DNA of 16,147 nucleotides from Streptomyces sp. NRRL S-118 (lineage in GTDB: Bacteria; Actinomycetota; Actinomycetes; Streptomycetales; Streptomycetaceae). Positions 15,197 through 16,147 of the stretch are shown in pieces. Made by a program: the position numbers and the translations under genes. The stretch covers positions 42,445 through 58,591 of the forward strand of contig NZ_KL591029.1 in the NCBI RefSeq assembly GCF_000716335.1, given 5' to 3'. The notes below the pieces were generated by a model. The model was not told the origin of the DNA, did not search any database, and saw only the letters and a list, made by a program, of their open reading frames with translations. How positions within the stretch are numbered: position 1 is the stretch's first letter; every line of letters begins with the position of its first letter.

Positions 15197-16038
15197 TCAC
15201 GGTCCATGCGGTACAGGGGCCGTCTGCCGTCGTCGGGTGAGACGCCTCCAGTAGATGAGTGCGCATCCCAAGGTGAGGAATGCTTCGTGGATGCCGTCGA
15301 GTATCTCCCAGCGAATCCGTAGGCGGCGGAACCAGTGCAGGTGGGCGAAGGCGCGTTCCACGACCCAGCGTTGGGTGCCCAGACCGGAGCCGTGTTCGGT
15401 GCCGCAGCGGGCGATCAGTGGTTTCACGCCGAGGTCCCAGACCAGGCGGCGGTACTTGTCGTGGTCGTAGCCGCGGTCCGCGAGGACCGCGTCCGGGCGG
15501 CGCCGGGGCCGGCCGCGTTTGCCCCGCACCGGCGGCACGGCCTGGAGCAGTGGGATCAGCTGGGTGACGTCGTTGCGGTTGCCGCCGGTGAGGGTGGCGG
15601 CGAGCGGGATGCCAGTGGCGTCGGTGATCAGGTGGTGCTTGCTGCCCGTCCTGCCCCGGTCAACAGGGCTTCGTCCGGTCTTGGCGCCCCCTTTAACGCG
15701 CGGACGTGGGAGCCGTCGACGGCCGCTCGGGAGAAGTCCAGGGCGTTCGCGCTGTGGAGCCTGGCGAGGAGGACCTCGTGCAGCCGGGACCACCCGCCGA
15801 CCTCGGTCCACTCGGCCAGGCGCCGCCAGCAGGTCATCCCCTACCCGAAACCGAGGTCCTGCGGCAGATGTTCCCAGGAGATCCCGGTGTGCAGCACGAA
15901 CAGGATGCCCTGGAACACCAGCCGGTCCGGATGTCGCCTGCGTCCTGGATGCCGGGTCCGGCGCTCGACCTTGGGCAGCAGCGGCTCTATCACCGCCCAC
16001 AGCTCGTCGTCGACTTCCCACGGCTTCGGACGAGCCAC
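15197..16038 (-). pseudogene. IS5-family transposase of element 2 (nonsense codon and frameshift)
   Basis: The ATG at 16038 begins MARPKPWEVDDELWAVIEPL, then GILFVLHTGISWEHLPQDLG-FG and an in-frame TAG at 15841-15843, where a Ser codon is usual. The frame resumes as GMTCWRRLAEWTEVGGWSRL, SRAAVDGSHVRALKG (first Asp). At the G-run near 15690 it must shift by -1 to reach GAKTGRSPVDRGRTGSKHHL, VLADRGYDHDKYRRLVWDLG (second Asp) and QRWVVERAFAHLHW (Glu). The C-terminus is SLTL-like ALIYWRRLTRRR, with the stop at 15197-15199. The slip site TTA-AAG-GGG-G fits a programmed -1 frameshift, known in some IS5 subgroups, but the upstream TAG argues for a dead or mis-sequenced copy. Confidence 0.78.
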
Positions 16039-16108
16039 CCCTGCACCCCCGGATCATTGGCCCCGGAGCGATCCAACCAACTCGAAGATCATTTCGTTAG
16101 GAGTTCTA

Positions 16109-16147
16109 AGACCGTGTCCTATGTGGTGAGGCGGTCGTTGACCTCGG
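16109..16147 (-). mobile_element. IS5-type element 3, terminus and transposase C-terminal codons
   Basis: The terminus AGACCGTGTCCTATGTGGTG follows TA at 16107-16108. On minus it encodes EVNDRLTT and a TAG stop at 16119-16121, the end of a transposase running off the window. It is the same kind of end as the remnant near 5091-5117 (25 of 27 bases identical). Confidence 0.65.

Larger units (their letters stand above)
14397..16106. mobile_element. IS5-family element 2 carrying a passenger gene
   Basis: GAACTCCTAACG-G-AATGA at 14397-14414 is matched in inverted orientation by the terminus at 16081-16106 (21 of 26 positions). TA flanks both ends (14395-14396 and 16107-16108). Inside are an intact plus-strand gene (14475-15182) and a minus-strand IS5-type transposase (15197-16038) with a nonsense codon and a frameshift. 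I see no second copy of the terminus near the transposase stop, so the passenger lies within the repeats as they stand. Confidence 0.72.

Noticed and set aside
1..16147. CRISPR array, tRNA or rRNA genes
   Set aside because: No regularly spaced repeats and no cloverleaf or rRNA-like sequence were seen on either strand, though reading by eye cannot exclude a degenerate tRNA.

Overview
The window looks like actinobacterial, most probably Streptomyces, DNA. GC content is very high, coding frames end almost every codon in G or C, and the families are typical of the genus: a Tat-type lipoprotein hydrolase, a BBE-type FAD oxidoreductase, a PucR/CdaR-like regulator, a secretory lipase, TPR/CHAT relics and several IS5/IS701 transposases. 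It resembles accessory or chromosome-arm DNA. Islands of intact genes are separated by insertion sequences, truncated genes and frameshifted relics. No rRNA, tRNA or CRISPR array was seen.

Region 1 (1-2650). The window opens inside an IS701-family transposase (minus strand). Next come the 3' tail of a disrupted gene closed by a perfect 17-bp hairpin (355-392), an intact predicted Tat lipoprotein alpha/beta hydrolase (432-1844), a degenerate IS5-family 5' end (1861-2039) and a probable truncated minus-strand gene (2128-2340).

Region 2 (2650-7842). This is the best-preserved part. A BBE-family FAD oxidoreductase (minus) diverges from an alpha/beta hydrolase (plus) that has a frameshift and is cut off by the last ~100 bp of an IS5-type element. 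A PucR/CdaR-like regulator (minus) diverges from a secretory lipase (plus) across 189 bp, a classical arrangement for local control.

Region 3 (7843-13013). This is mostly gene graveyard. A 1.5-kb stretch has no intact gene. It is followed by an intact GNAT acetyltransferase, a multiply frameshifted TPR relic, an intact small lipoprotein gene on minus, a CHAT-type relic, a fragment of an exported protein of the kind found on actinomycete integrative elements, and the C-terminal part of a site-specific integrase. The last two are fused end to end and suggest the remains of an integrative element.

Region 4 (13014-16147). Three IS5-type elements sit end to end, separated only by TTA or TA. Element 1 (13014-14393) has 29-bp imperfect inverted repeats, a decayed transposase and a captured antisense segment encoding a CxxC/CxxC protein. 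Element 2 (14397-16106) has 26-bp inverted repeats and carries an intact 235-aa unknown, possibly HEAT-like, protein beside a broken transposase. Element 3 starts at 16109. Its end matches the IS remnant near 5091-5117 in 25 of 27 positions.

The most interesting candidates are the passenger gene inside element 2 and the captured zinc-ribbon-like segment inside element 1. I do not see a complete new multi-gene system. Family assignments rest on motif recognition, without any database search.
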